Positions 24,986-33,121 of a stretch of DNA of 64,000 nt are shown here, piece after piece. The notes under the pieces were generated by a model. That model was given only the letters and a program-made list of their open reading frames with translations, did no database searches and had not been told where the DNA came from. Position 1 is the stretch's first letter. Every line of letters starts with the position of its first letter. The DNA is taken from positions 62,001-126,000 of the forward strand of contig NZ_JAGSOV010000020.1 of NCBI RefSeq assembly GCF_023898865.1, given 5' to 3'. Origin of the DNA: Pseudonocardia humida. Lineage in GTDB: Bacteria; Actinomycetota; Actinomycetes; Mycobacteriales; Pseudonocardiaceae. The position numbers and the translations under genes were made by a program.

Positions 24986-26329
24986 TCACCGCTGCAGCCC
25001 GCGCGAGACGAAGAACTCCCTCAGCTCGGCCTGGCCGAGGTCGGGGTGGTAGAGCAGCCCCAGGCAGAGCGTCTCCCGCCGGTCGTAGTAGAGGTAGGAG
25101 TCGCCGTCGGCGGCCAGCACGTACTCGATGAGCTGGGTCTGCTCCGCGCCGGTGTCGTCGACGTCGCTCCACGAGCCCGTCCGCACCGTGCCCGGCACGG
25201 TGTACTCCGGGAAGGCGCTCGAGACCCGGAAGGCCGTCAGCGCCCGGCCGTCGGCGACGCGGGCGAAGTCGGCCAGCACGCCGTTCGGGAACGTGCACGA
25301 CACCTGCTCGACCGTCCCCGCGAAGTACTCCTCCCGCGCGGTCGGAGCGCACTCGCCCCCGCCGTCGGCGACGACGACGGCGGCGAGCTCCCACAGCGCC
25401 GCTGAGCCGAACGCCGGACCCGGCTGCTCGGGCCGGGGCAGCGCTGCGAACCGCCGCTCGTCGTGGAAGGCGAGCACCTCGGCCAGCGGCCGCGACGCCG
25501 ACACCGTGGCGCTCATCGGGCGCGGCGACTCGACGTCCCAGTACACCGTCGAGCGACCCTCCGCCGTCTCGTCCATCACGAACGCCGCACCGGCCTCGAC
25601 GGCGTCGGCCGAGCGGGCCGAGCCCCGGGTCGCGGCGAGCACCTCGTCGCGGTGCCCGCGCAGCCGGTTCGGCGAGTCGTAACCGACCAGCTCCACGGCC
25701 AGCCCGCCGAAGTCGCAGCGCACGCGCTCGGTCTCGCCCGGCTCCGGGGCCAGCGGGGCGCACCGCAGCACCCCGCGGACCAGGTCGGCGCCCAGCGCCC
25801 GGAAGCGCAGCGCTACCTGGTCGGGCGCCGAGGGATCGGCGGCGGCGGGCGACGCGGCCGGTCTCCCCACGACCACCGCTACCGCCGTCACGACGAGCAG
25901 GACGGCACCCAGCACGAGCGCGAGCCGGCGGCGCCGGGGCGGACCGGTCGCGGGTGCGGGCCGGGTGGGCGTGCCGTCCCAGGTGATCCGCGGCCCGGCC
26001 CGGCCACCGCGATCCGCCGGGGGCGCGGCGGGGGCGCCGATGGGGTGCAGCGCCGCGGCGAAGGCGGCGCACGCCGCGCGGACGTCGTCGACGGGCAGGT
26101 CCGCGCGGGAGCCGACCGCCTCCACCGCTGCGCCGAGCTCGCCACCCGAGCCGCGCAGCTCGTCGGCGGCGCCGGCGGCGGCCACCGCCACCAGCGCGTC
26201 GACCTCGCCGGCCGGCAGGTCGGCGTCGAGGTGGCGCAGGGCGGAGCGCAGGGCGACGGGGTCGCCCAGCGCCGACCCGCCGTAGCGCCGGACGACCTCG
26301 CGCAGGGCCGCCGCGGCCGCGGCGCTCAC
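24986..26329 (-). CDS. Membrane-anchored protein with helical N-terminal module and extracytoplasmic domain
   Basis: A 447-residue protein. Residues about 3-100 form a helical module (LREVVRRYGGSALGDPVALR) shared with the upstream partner gene. A Pro/Arg-rich linker and a transmembrane helix (about 140-160, LALVLGAVLLVVTAVAVVVG) follow. The exported domain (about 180-447) has conserved Cys residues and GAAFVMDETAEGRSTVYWDV. A paralogue of the exported domain is at 15802-16764. GTG 26329 overlaps the stop of the gene at 26326 (GTGA). Similar helical modules precede membrane anchors in other actinobacterial proteins. The function of both halves is unknown. Confidence 0.7.
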   Translation of the reverse strand: MSAAAAAALREVVRRYGGSALGDPVALRSALRHLDADLPAGEVDALVAVAAAGAADELRGSGGELGAAVEAVGSRADLPVDDVRAACAAFAAALHPIGAPAAPPADRGGRAGPRITWDGTPTRPAPATGPPRRRRLALVLGAVLLVVTAVAVVVGRPAASPAAADPSAPDQVALRFRALGADLVRGVLRCAPLAPEPGETERVRCDFGGLAVELVGYDSPNRLRGHRDEVLAATRGSARSADAVEAGAAFVMDETAEGRSTVYWDVESPRPMSATVSASRPLAEVLAFHDERRFAALPRPEQPGPAFGSAALWELAAVVVADGGGECAPTAREEYFAGTVEQVSCTFPNGVLADFARVADGRALTAFRVSSAFPEYTVPGTVRTGSWSDVDDTGAEQTQLIEYVLAADGDSYLYYDRRETLCLGLLYHPDLGQAELREFFVSRGLQR

Positions 26330-27609
26330 CCCGGCGGCGCGGCCCAGAAGGACCGCAGGTCGTCCAGGTCGCGGGCGGGGTCGACGGCGACGATGAAGCC
26401 GCTGCTGGCCGTGGAGTCCTGGTCGAAGTACAGCCGCGGGATCGACCCGTCCGCGTCGATGTAGCGCACGCGCACGCCCTCGCCCCGCTCGGCGCTGTCG
26501 GCCGGGATCCCCGTCTTGGCCCCGGGTGGCTCGGCCCGGTACTTCCAGCGCAGCGACCGCACGCTGCCCGGGACCGCGTAGGGGCCCTCCAGGAAACTCC
26601 TGCGCAGGTCGTGCAGCAGGTCGACGGTCAGCATCCGGCTGAACAGCGCGGCGTAGCCGTTGCCCAGGTCGCAGCTGACGCTCTCCTGCTGGTTGACCAC
26701 CGGTTCCTCGCCGAGGCAGACCGCGCCCGGCCCACCGATGTAGGGCTCGGCCAGCGCCAGCAGGCCGGGGTCGACGAACGCGTCGCGCGGGTCCGCCGGG
26801 GCACCGGCCAGTGGCGCGGAGTCCTTGTCCCCGACCGGTGCGGCCGAGGGGGACGGCGCCGGAGCCGTGGTGGCGGTCGCCGGCGCCGGCGGTGCGGCCG
26901 CCGGGGCCGGTCGTGGCTCGGCCGTCGAGGTGAGGGTCGCGAAGAGCGCGCCGCCCGCGGCCACCGCGAGCACGACCAGCAGTGCCACCAGGCCGGTCCC
27001 GATCCGACGGGCGGGCGCGGGTCGCGCGGACCCGCGGTCGAGCTCGGCGGTCGGCGGCGCGCCTGGTGGTGGTTCCGCCGGCGCGGCAGCGGCGTCGGCG
27101 GCCAGGGGCGCCCCGGCGGCCGCGCTCGGCGGGCCGGCCGACCCGGGGGGTGGTGGCTCCGCGCCCCCGTCGAGCGCCGACCCGGTCGCCGCCCCGGCGA
27201 GAACCGCACGGGCCCCCTCGCCGACGTCGCGCGTATCGCCGGTCGGCGCGGCGCCGGGGACGGGCGGTGGGCCGCCGGCGTCCGCCCAGTCGCGCGGCAG
27301 CAGGCCCAGGGCCGCACCCAGCTGCGCGCACGCCCACCTGGCCGGCGACGGCCCCACCGGTTCGATGTCGGGGGCGGCCACCGCCACCGCCGCGTCCAGC
27401 GCGTCCGCGGGCTCGGCGTCGCGGGCGAGCGCCTCGCGCATCCGGTCGACCGCGCCGCTCGCGGCCGCCCGGACCAGCGCGTCGACGACCGCCTCGTCGG
27501 GCGGGTCGGTCGCCGCCCGCAGGGCCGCGGCCAGCGCGACCGGGTCGGTGATCGCCGCGCGGCCGAAGCGGTCGACCGCTGCGTCCAACGCGGTCAGGAC
27601 GGAGCCCAT
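26326..27609 (-). CDS. Membrane-anchored protein, first gene of a two-gene operon
   Basis: A 427-residue protein. The N-terminal helical module (about 5-110: LDAAVDRFGRAAITDPVALA) aligns with that of the following gene. A long Pro/Ala-rich linker (about 110-200), a transmembrane helix (about 204-224) and an exported domain with Thr/Pro linker and paired Cys (GGPGAVCLGEE, VSCDLGNGY) follow. The exported domains of the two operon members are not obviously similar to each other. A CCCCGATCGGGG palindrome at 27718-27729, about 110 bp upstream, may be part of the promoter region. The start is the ATG at 27609. No catalytic motif was seen. Confidence 0.7.
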   Translation of the reverse strand: MGSVLTALDAAVDRFGRAAITDPVALAAALRAATDPPDEAVVDALVRAAASGAVDRMREALARDAEPADALDAAVAVAAPDIEPVGPSPARWACAQLGAALGLLPRDWADAGGPPPVPGAAPTGDTRDVGEGARAVLAGAATGSALDGGAEPPPPGSAGPPSAAAGAPLAADAAAAPAEPPPGAPPTAELDRGSARPAPARRIGTGLVALLVVLAVAAGGALFATLTSTAEPRPAPAAAPPAPATATTAPAPSPSAAPVGDKDSAPLAGAPADPRDAFVDPGLLALAEPYIGGPGAVCLGEEPVVNQQESVSCDLGNGYAALFSRMLTVDLLHDLRRSFLEGPYAVPGSVRSLRWKYRAEPPGAKTGIPADSAERGEGVRVRYIDADGSIPRLYFDQDSTASSGFIVAVDPARDLDDLRSFWAAPPG

Positions 27610-27807
27610 CGCGTCCTCTCCCTGGCCCGATCCGGGTGGCCCGCGGGGCTGTCCGCGAGGCCGTCGACGGGACCGAGTAGGCCGGGGCTCGCTTCACGAC
27701 CGCTTTAGCACCCGGTCCCCCGATCGGGGAACGCTACCGGGCGGGCAAGGCCCGCATCGACGGCCGGACGGGGCAGCCGGGTACGGCCGTGCGCCTGCCG
27801 GAACCGG

Positions 27808-28782
27808 TCAGGGGAGCGCGGGCAGCTGGGCCTCGGCCGGCTCCCGGTCGGGGCGCAGACCGCGCCAGACGGCGTGGCGCAGCCGGCCGTCGTGGGTCAT
27901 CGAGCGGTAGACGACCTCGCCCACCAGCAGCGGCTGCGCCCACCGCGCCCGGCGCGCGTACTCGGCGGGGACGTCCTCGTCGAACGGGCTGCGCGGGCGC
28001 TCGATCGGGCGCAGCCGGTCGAGCAGGTCGTGCAGCACGGCGTCGGTGAAGCCGGTGCCGACGTGGCCGAGGAAGCGCAGCGCCCCGCCGTCGTCGTACG
28101 CGCCCAGCAGCAGCGCGCCCAGCGTCGACGCCCGCCGCCCCCCGCCCGGCGTCCAGCCGCCGACCACGATCTCCTGGGTGGTCATCAGCGCGGTCTTGAT
28201 CCAGGTCGTCGAGCGGCGGCCGGGCTCGTAGCGGGAGCGCCGCCGCTTGGCCACGATCCCCTCCAGCCGGTGCGCGCGGGCGACCTCCAGCAGCTGCCCG
28301 CCGGTGACATCGGCGAACGACGGCGGAACCGCGACCCCCGGCGCGGTGTCCAGGCCCAGCTCCAGCAGCTGCGCGCGGCGGGTGTCGTGGGGCTCGCGGA
28401 CGAGGGAGGTCCCGTCGACCTCCAGCAGGTCGAAGACGTAGAGCTGCACCGGCACGGCCGCCTGCAGCTCGGGGCCCGGCGAGCGCACGTGCATGCGGTG
28501 CTGCAGCAGGCCGAAGTCGGGCCGCCCGCCCGGGTCCAGCGCCACCAGCTCGCCGTCGAGCAGCAGGCGCCGTCCACCGCCCAGCCCGATGCCGGCCAGC
28601 TCGGGGTACCCCAGGGTCACGTCGTTGCCGTTGCGGCTGGTCAGCTGGATGCGCTCACCCGCGGTCCCGATGATCGCGCGGACGCCGTCCCACTTGAACT
28701 CGAACGCCCAGCCCGAACCGGCGGGCGGCTCCCCCGCGGTGGCCATCATCGGGCGCACCGGCGCGGGCAGCTCGGCGGTCAT
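27808..28782 (-). CDS. ATP-dependent DNA ligase (LigD ligase-domain type)
   Basis: A 324-residue ligase. Lys30 in FEFKWDGVRAI is the adenylated residue (motif I KxDG). Motif III/IIIa is LLDGELVAL, motif IV is LEGIVAKRRRSRYEPGRR, and motif V is WIKTALMTTQEIVVGGW. An OB-fold domain follows (about 210-320). Its length and motifs match stand-alone ligases of the LigD/LigC group, which seal breaks in non-homologous end joining or base repair. No Ku, polymerase or phosphoesterase domain is nearby. The ATG at 28782 follows a GGGGACGG stretch. Confidence 0.9.
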   Translation of the reverse strand: MTAELPAPVRPMMATAGEPPAGSGWAFEFKWDGVRAIIGTAGERIQLTSRNGNDVTLGYPELAGIGLGGGRRLLLDGELVALDPGGRPDFGLLQHRMHVRSPGPELQAAVPVQLYVFDLLEVDGTSLVREPHDTRRAQLLELGLDTAPGVAVPPSFADVTGGQLLEVARAHRLEGIVAKRRRSRYEPGRRSTTWIKTALMTTQEIVVGGWTPGGGRRASTLGALLLGAYDDGGALRFLGHVGTGFTDAVLHDLLDRLRPIERPRSPFDEDVPAEYARRARWAQPLLVGEVVYRSMTHDGRLRHAVWRGLRPDREPAEAQLPALP

Positions 28783-28862
28783 GGCGACACCGTCCCCCAC
28801 GAGGGGCCGTTCGCGCACCTGGTCCGGCGGGTGAACCCGTTCCGCCACCCCTCCGGGGATGG

Positions 28863-29813
28863 TCAGATGCTGTCCGCGACCGCCCGCGCGACGTCGATCA
28901 GCCTCGCCTTGGCGTCGACGATGTCGCCGATCGGGCCGACGACCCCTCTGGCGTCGTCGGCCGCGGCGGCACCGTTGTTCGCACCGGCACCGTTGTTCGC
29001 ACCCGCACCGGCACCGGCACCGTCGGCGACGGCCTGCACCGCCGCGGCGATGTCGTCGTCGACCGCGCCGTCGCCGTCGGTGTCGGCCGCGGCGATCGCG
29101 TCGTCGTCGGCGGCGGCGTCGATCTGGCCGTCGCCGTCCTGGTCGGCGTCGACCACGCCGTCGCCGTCGGCGTCCGCGGCGTCGGCCAGCGCGGCCTGCG
29201 CCTGGTCGACCTGGTTCTGGGCCTGGTTGTTCTGGTTCTGGGCCTGGTTGTTCTGGTTCTGGTTGTTGTTCTGGTTCTGGTTGTTCCGCCCGCCCGCGAC
29301 CGGCGGGGCCGCGCCGCCCGCGCCCGCCGGGTCGGACACGGCGGGGACCAGCGTGACCGCGAAGTACGAGTCGGCCTTGCGCCCGCCCAGCACGGTGATC
29401 GACGTGCCGTCGCGGAAGAAGGCCTCGTCGCCGACCCCGTCGACCGGGACCGAGTCCTTGAACAGCCGGTCGCGCTCGGACTCGAACCGACCGGTATCGT
29501 CGGGCTGGACGTTGATCTGGTAGGTGAACTGCCCGCCGATCGTGAACGAGCAGGTGTTGGCCGAGCCGACGATCTGGGTGCGCTGGTCGCCTGCGAGGTC
29601 GGCCACGGTGGCCTGGGACAGGAACCGGCACGGCTCCGGGCGGTCGCCCACCTGCGCCGCGGCCTGCGGCGCGGTGACCGGCGCGGCCTGGATCACCGGC
29701 ACGGCGCAACCGGTCAGGGCGCCGGTCAGCGCCGCGAGCAGCGTCCCGGTCGCGGTGCGGGCGATCACCGATCGGGCCGGCGCACCACCACGTGCCCAGC
29801 GAGCAGGCATCAT
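28863..29813 (-). CDS. Lipoprotein with Asn/Gln-rich tract and calcium-loop-like repeats
   Basis: A 316-residue lipoprotein: Arg-rich N-terminus, hydrophobic core and lipobox LTGC with Cys36. Residues about 55-150 form a DUF3558-like domain (EPCRFLSQATVADLAG, NTCSFTIGGQFTYQINV, with two Cys). Residues about 158-185 are an Asn/Gln/Ala tract (repeated NQNQNN, QAQNQ). Residues about 195-235 contain DADGDGVVDADQDGDGQID and DTDGDGAVDDD, which look like calcium-binding DxDGDGxxD loops. An Ala/Gly/Asn region and a final helix follow. The ATG at 29813 has an AGGAG site; the next codon is also ATG. Function is unknown, with a surface calcium-responsive or adhesive role conceivable. Confidence 0.8.
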   Translation of the reverse strand: MMPARWARGGAPARSVIARTATGTLLAALTGALTGCAVPVIQAAPVTAPQAAAQVGDRPEPCRFLSQATVADLAGDQRTQIVGSANTCSFTIGGQFTYQINVQPDDTGRFESERDRLFKDSVPVDGVGDEAFFRDGTSITVLGGRKADSYFAVTLVPAVSDPAGAGGAAPPVAGGRNNQNQNNNQNQNNQAQNQNNQAQNQVDQAQAALADAADADGDGVVDADQDGDGQIDAAADDDAIAAADTDGDGAVDDDIAAAVQAVADGAGAGAGANNGAGANNGAAAADDARGVVGPIGDIVDAKARLIDVARAVADSI

Positions 29814-30232
29814 CGTGAACTCCTGTCCTCGTGGTCGCGGACCCGGCGCGGGGGAGCATCCGGCGGCCCTGTGTGCGGGGAGCGAGGGCGCCGGCCGGGA
29901 CTGTCGCGATCGGCGCCCATAGTGCTCGCGCACGACGTCCGTCGCCAACTCCGGTGGCTCGTGGCGGGCGACGTGACGGTGAGCTGACAGCCGCGTTCGC
30001 CCAACGGTTGGACGCCGCCCCACGATCAGGTCGTGATCACCCGATGCGGCGTTCGCGCCCCGTGAGCAGCCGCCCGTCGCGCGCAGGGGGGGTCGCGGCG
30101 GCCGCTCGTCGACGATCACGAGTGTCCCGGCGCAGCCCGTGGCGGAACCCCGCCACGGGTGTTGGCCGCGATGTCCCCTCGGCGTCAGGACGCCGTCAGG
30201 GGCGCGTCGGGTGGCCCGGGCACGGTGCGCCG
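29814..30232. other. Intergenic region between divergent genes
   Basis: About 420 bp between the lipoprotein gene (leftward) and mgtA (rightward). It must hold both promoters. No gene was recognised on either strand. One strong hairpin lies at 30136-30159. Confidence 0.5.
30136..30159. terminator. Perfect 10-bp hairpin in the mgtA leader
   Basis: CCCGTGGCGG-AACC-CCGCCACGGG is a perfect stem with a tetraloop, 74 bp upstream of mgtA and not downstream of any gene. It is either an attenuator-like leader structure or a boundary element. There is no T-tract. Confidence 0.4.
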
Positions 30233-31378
30233 GTGCGGGTCGCCATCGTCTCCGAGTCCTTCCTCCCCGTGGTCAACGGCGTGACGAACTCCGTGCTGCG
30301 GGTGATCGAGCACCTCACCGCGGGCGGGCACGAGGTGCTGGTCGTCGCGCCGGGCGTCGACGGTCCCGACTCCTGCGCCGGGGCGAGGGTGGTACGCATC
30401 CCCGCGGTCGACCTGCCGGTCGTCGCGTCGATGCCGATCGGCGTGCCGAGCCGGCGCGTGCTGACCGAGCTGCGCGCGTTCGCCCCCGACGTCGTGCACC
30501 TGGCCGCGCCGTTCGTCGTCGGCCACCGCGGGCTGGCCGCCGCCCGCCGGCTGGGGATCCCCACCGTGGCCGTCTACCAGACCGACGTCGCCGGCTTCGC
30601 CTCCTCCTACGGCCTGGGGCTGACCGCGCGGGCGGCCTGGCGCTGGACGTGCCGGCTGCACCGCCAGGCCGACCGCACGCTGAGCCCGTCGAGCTGGGCG
30701 ACGGCGCAGCTGCGGGCGCGCGGCGTCCCGCGGGTGCACCAGTGGGGCCGCGGCGTGGACACCCGGCGCTTCACCCCGTCGCGGTGCGACCCCGCGCTGC
30801 GCGCCGAGCTGTCGCCGGGTGGCGAGCTGCTGGTCGGCTACGTGGGCCGGCTGGCCCCGGAGAAGCAGGTGGAGCGGCTGGCCGCGGTGCACGACGTGCC
30901 CGGCGTCCGGTTGGTGGTGGTCGGCGACGGGCCGAGCGCCCCCCGGCTGCGCGCGGCCCTGCCCGGGGCGGCCTTCCTGGGCTTCCGCGAGGGCGACGAG
31001 CTGGCCCGCATCTACGCCTCGCTGGACGTGTTCGTGCACACCGGGCCGTCGGAGACGTTCTGCCAGGCCGTCCAGGAGGCGCTGGCCTCCGGGCTGCCCG
31101 TGGTCGCCCCGGACGCCGGCGGCCCGCGCGACCTGGTGCTCCCGGGCCGGACCGGGTTCCTGGTGCCCCCGCGGCCCGAGGGCGCGGACGCGGCCGCGGT
31201 GGCCGCGGCGGACGCCGAGCTGCGCGGGGCCGTGCTGGCGCTGACCGACCCCGTGCTGCGCGCGCGCCTCGCCGCGGCCGCCCGGCCGTCGGTGCTGCGG
31301 CGCACCTGGTCGACGGTGTGCGACGAGCTGGTGGCGCACTACTGCGAGGTCATCGGCGCCTCCGCGGCGGCCGCCTGA
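30233..31378 (+). CDS. mgtA: GDP-mannose-dependent alpha-mannosyltransferase (GT4, MgtA type)
   Basis: A 381-residue GT-B glycosyltransferase. It resembles mycobacterial MgtA nearly end to end: RVAIVSESFLPVVNGVTNSV at the start, AVYQTDVAGFASSYG, HQWGRGVDTRRF, GYVGRLAPEKQVERL, and the EX7E motif GPSETFCQAVQEALASGLPV. MgtA mannosylates diacylglycerol-linked glucuronic acid in cell-envelope glycolipid synthesis. The GTG at 30233 matches the homologous start. The 3' end overlaps the convergent dioxygenase gene by 40 bp. Confidence 0.9.
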   Translation: MRVAIVSESFLPVVNGVTNSVLRVIEHLTAGGHEVLVVAPGVDGPDSCAGARVVRIPAVDLPVVASMPIGVPSRRVLTELRAFAPDVVHLAAPFVVGHRGLAAARRLGIPTVAVYQTDVAGFASSYGLGLTARAAWRWTCRLHRQADRTLSPSSWATAQLRARGVPRVHQWGRGVDTRRFTPSRCDPALRAELSPGGELLVGYVGRLAPEKQVERLAAVHDVPGVRLVVVGDGPSAPRLRAALPGAAFLGFREGDELARIYASLDVFVHTGPSETFCQAVQEALASGLPVVAPDAGGPRDLVLPGRTGFLVPPRPEGADAAAVAAADAELRGAVLALTDPVLRARLAAAARPSVLRRTWSTVCDELVAHYCEVIGASAAAA

Positions 31379-32193
31379 CCCCACTGCTCGGCCGCCGCCG
31401 CGGCGACGGCGCCGAGCTCCTCGAGCCGGGCGTACCAGTGCGGCGGGCAGCCCTCGCGCAGGCCGGGGCCGTACCAGGGGTAGTGGGTGGGGTCGTAGTC
31501 CAGCCGCATCCCGGCGACGAACTGGCTGGCCAGGCAGTTCCGCACGGCCAGCTCCTCCTCCGGGCACTGCGGGTCGAGCACGAAGCCCGCCGACCACTGG
31601 TGGCGGTTGCGCCCGCCGACGCTGGCGTGCCAGATGTGCTCGTCGAACACGATGACGTCGCCGGGCCGGGAGGCGATGGCGTGGGCCGGGACGGCGGCCG
31701 TCGCGGCCTGCCAGGTGTCGCCGCGGAACACCCCGCCCTGCAGCAGGTCGCGCACCACCCGCTCGTCGAGCCGGTGGGAACCGGGCAGCACGCGCAGCGC
31801 GCCGGTGCCCTCGTCGACCTCCTCGAGGTAGGCGACGGCCTTGGCGCCGGGCACCGCGTGGCCGGTGTCGGTGTGCCAGCCGGCCATGTCGAACAGCAGG
31901 TTGTGCTGGACGACCGCCGGCAGCAGCGGCACGCCGGTCAGCTCCTCAAGCACCGGCGCGAACCGGCGGACCAGCGCGGCGCTGACCGGGGTGCGCTCGC
32001 CGGTGGCCGGGACGTAGTGGCCGGCCATGCCGCCCCCGCCGTCGTCGACGAGGTGGTTCTCACCGGTGGCGTCGCGGATGGCGCGGTCGGACTCGCGGGT
32101 GAGTGCGTCGAGCTCGGCGGGCGCCAGCGCGCCGCGCAGCACGACGAAGCCGAACGCCCGGTAGTGGGCGCGCGGGGAGAACAGATCGGACAC
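31339..32193 (-). CDS. Phytanoyl-CoA dioxygenase-family Fe(II)/2-oxoglutarate oxygenase
   Basis: A 284-residue double-stranded beta-helix oxygenase. The HxD part of the iron triad is in GWHTDTGH. The distal His is likely in FDEHIWHASVGGRNRHQW, with Arg nearby for 2-oxoglutarate binding. The N-terminus YRAFGFVVLRGAL is typical of the PhyH family. GTG 32193 has a GGAGGAA ribosome-binding site. The family hydroxylates diverse secondary metabolites or compatible solutes (EctD-like). There are no ectoine genes nearby, so the substrate is open. Confidence 0.85.
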   Translation of the reverse strand: MSDLFSPRAHYRAFGFVVLRGALAPAELDALTRESDRAIRDATGENHLVDDGGGGMAGHYVPATGERTPVSAALVRRFAPVLEELTGVPLLPAVVQHNLLFDMAGWHTDTGHAVPGAKAVAYLEEVDEGTGALRVLPGSHRLDERVVRDLLQGGVFRGDTWQAATAAVPAHAIASRPGDVIVFDEHIWHASVGGRNRHQWSAGFVLDPQCPEEELAVRNCLASQFVAGMRLDYDPTHYPWYGPGLREGCPPHWYARLEELGAVAAAAAEQWGQAAAAEAPMTSQ

Positions 32194-32350
32194 GGGCTTC
32201 CTCCGTCCGGTGGTGGGTGGATGGGCGATCACCACCACCTGGAGGAGCTCGGGCCCGGCATCAATCTCGGCGCATACCGGCACGCTAGACCCGCCCGACG
32301 CCCCGTTCCACCCCGTTCCCCCGGGGTGCCCGACCATTAGCATCCGGGAC

Positions 32351-33118
32351 GTGACCAGGACCGAGCTCGACGAGGAGTTCCACGCCGACGGGCTCGACCC
32401 GCAGATCTGGGTCCCCTACTACCTGCCGCACTGGAGCTCGCGCGCGGAGTCCGCGGCCAACCTGCGCGTGCACGACGCCCAGCTGCACCTGTCCATCCCC
32501 GCCGAGCACCCGCTCTGGTGCCCCGACCGGCACCCCGAGCCGCTGCGGGTGTCGTGCATCCAGTCGGGCAACTGGTCCGGACCGGTGGGCAGCACGCGGG
32601 GCCCGCAGCCGTTCGCCGAGGGGCTCACGGTGCGCGAGGAGCAGCCGGCGCAGTGGGGCTACACGCCCCACTACGGGCACGTCGAGGTGCGGATGCGGGC
32701 GGTCGTGCCGGCGCGGTCGATGTTCGCGTTCTGGCTGGCGGGCCTCGAGGACGTGCCGGGGCGGGCCGGGGAGATCTGCGTCGTCGAGGTGTTCGGCGAC
32801 GCGGTGCGGGCCGGCTCGGCCGACGTCGGCACCGGCATCAAGCAGCTCGGCGACCCCGACCTGGTCCAGGAGTTCGCCGCCGAGCCGCTGCCCATCGACA
32901 CCACCGCGTTCCACACCTACGCGGTGGACTGGCGGCCCGACGGGGTGACCTTCACCGTCGACGACGAGGTCGTGCGCACGAGCGCGCAGAGCCCGGACTA
33001 CCCGATGCAGCTGATGCTGGGCCTGTTCGACTTCCCGGCGAAGGCCGATCCGGACGGGGCCGAGGTGCCGGTGCCCGAGCTGTTCGTCTCGCACGTCCGC
33101 GGCCGGCCGCTGGGGTAG
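32351..33118 (+). CDS. Glycoside hydrolase family 16-like protein with altered active site
   Basis: A 255-residue beta-jelly-roll protein of GH16/concanavalin-like type. It has WGYTPHYGHVEVRMRA before the active-site strand and TYAVDWRPDGVTFTVDDEVV after it, as in GH16. The catalytic ExDxxE motif reads EICVVE here: both glutamates remain but the central Asp is Cys. There is no signal peptide, so it would be cytoplasmic. GTG 32351 begins the conserved TELDEEF segment. It may be a catalytically altered or inactive glycan-binding protein. Confidence 0.7.
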   Translation: MTRTELDEEFHADGLDPQIWVPYYLPHWSSRAESAANLRVHDAQLHLSIPAEHPLWCPDRHPEPLRVSCIQSGNWSGPVGSTRGPQPFAEGLTVREEQPAQWGYTPHYGHVEVRMRAVVPARSMFAFWLAGLEDVPGRAGEICVVEVFGDAVRAGSADVGTGIKQLGDPDLVQEFAAEPLPIDTTAFHTYAVDWRPDGVTFTVDDEVVRTSAQSPDYPMQLMLGLFDFPAKADPDGAEVPVPELFVSHVRGRPLG

Positions 33119-33121
33119 CCC

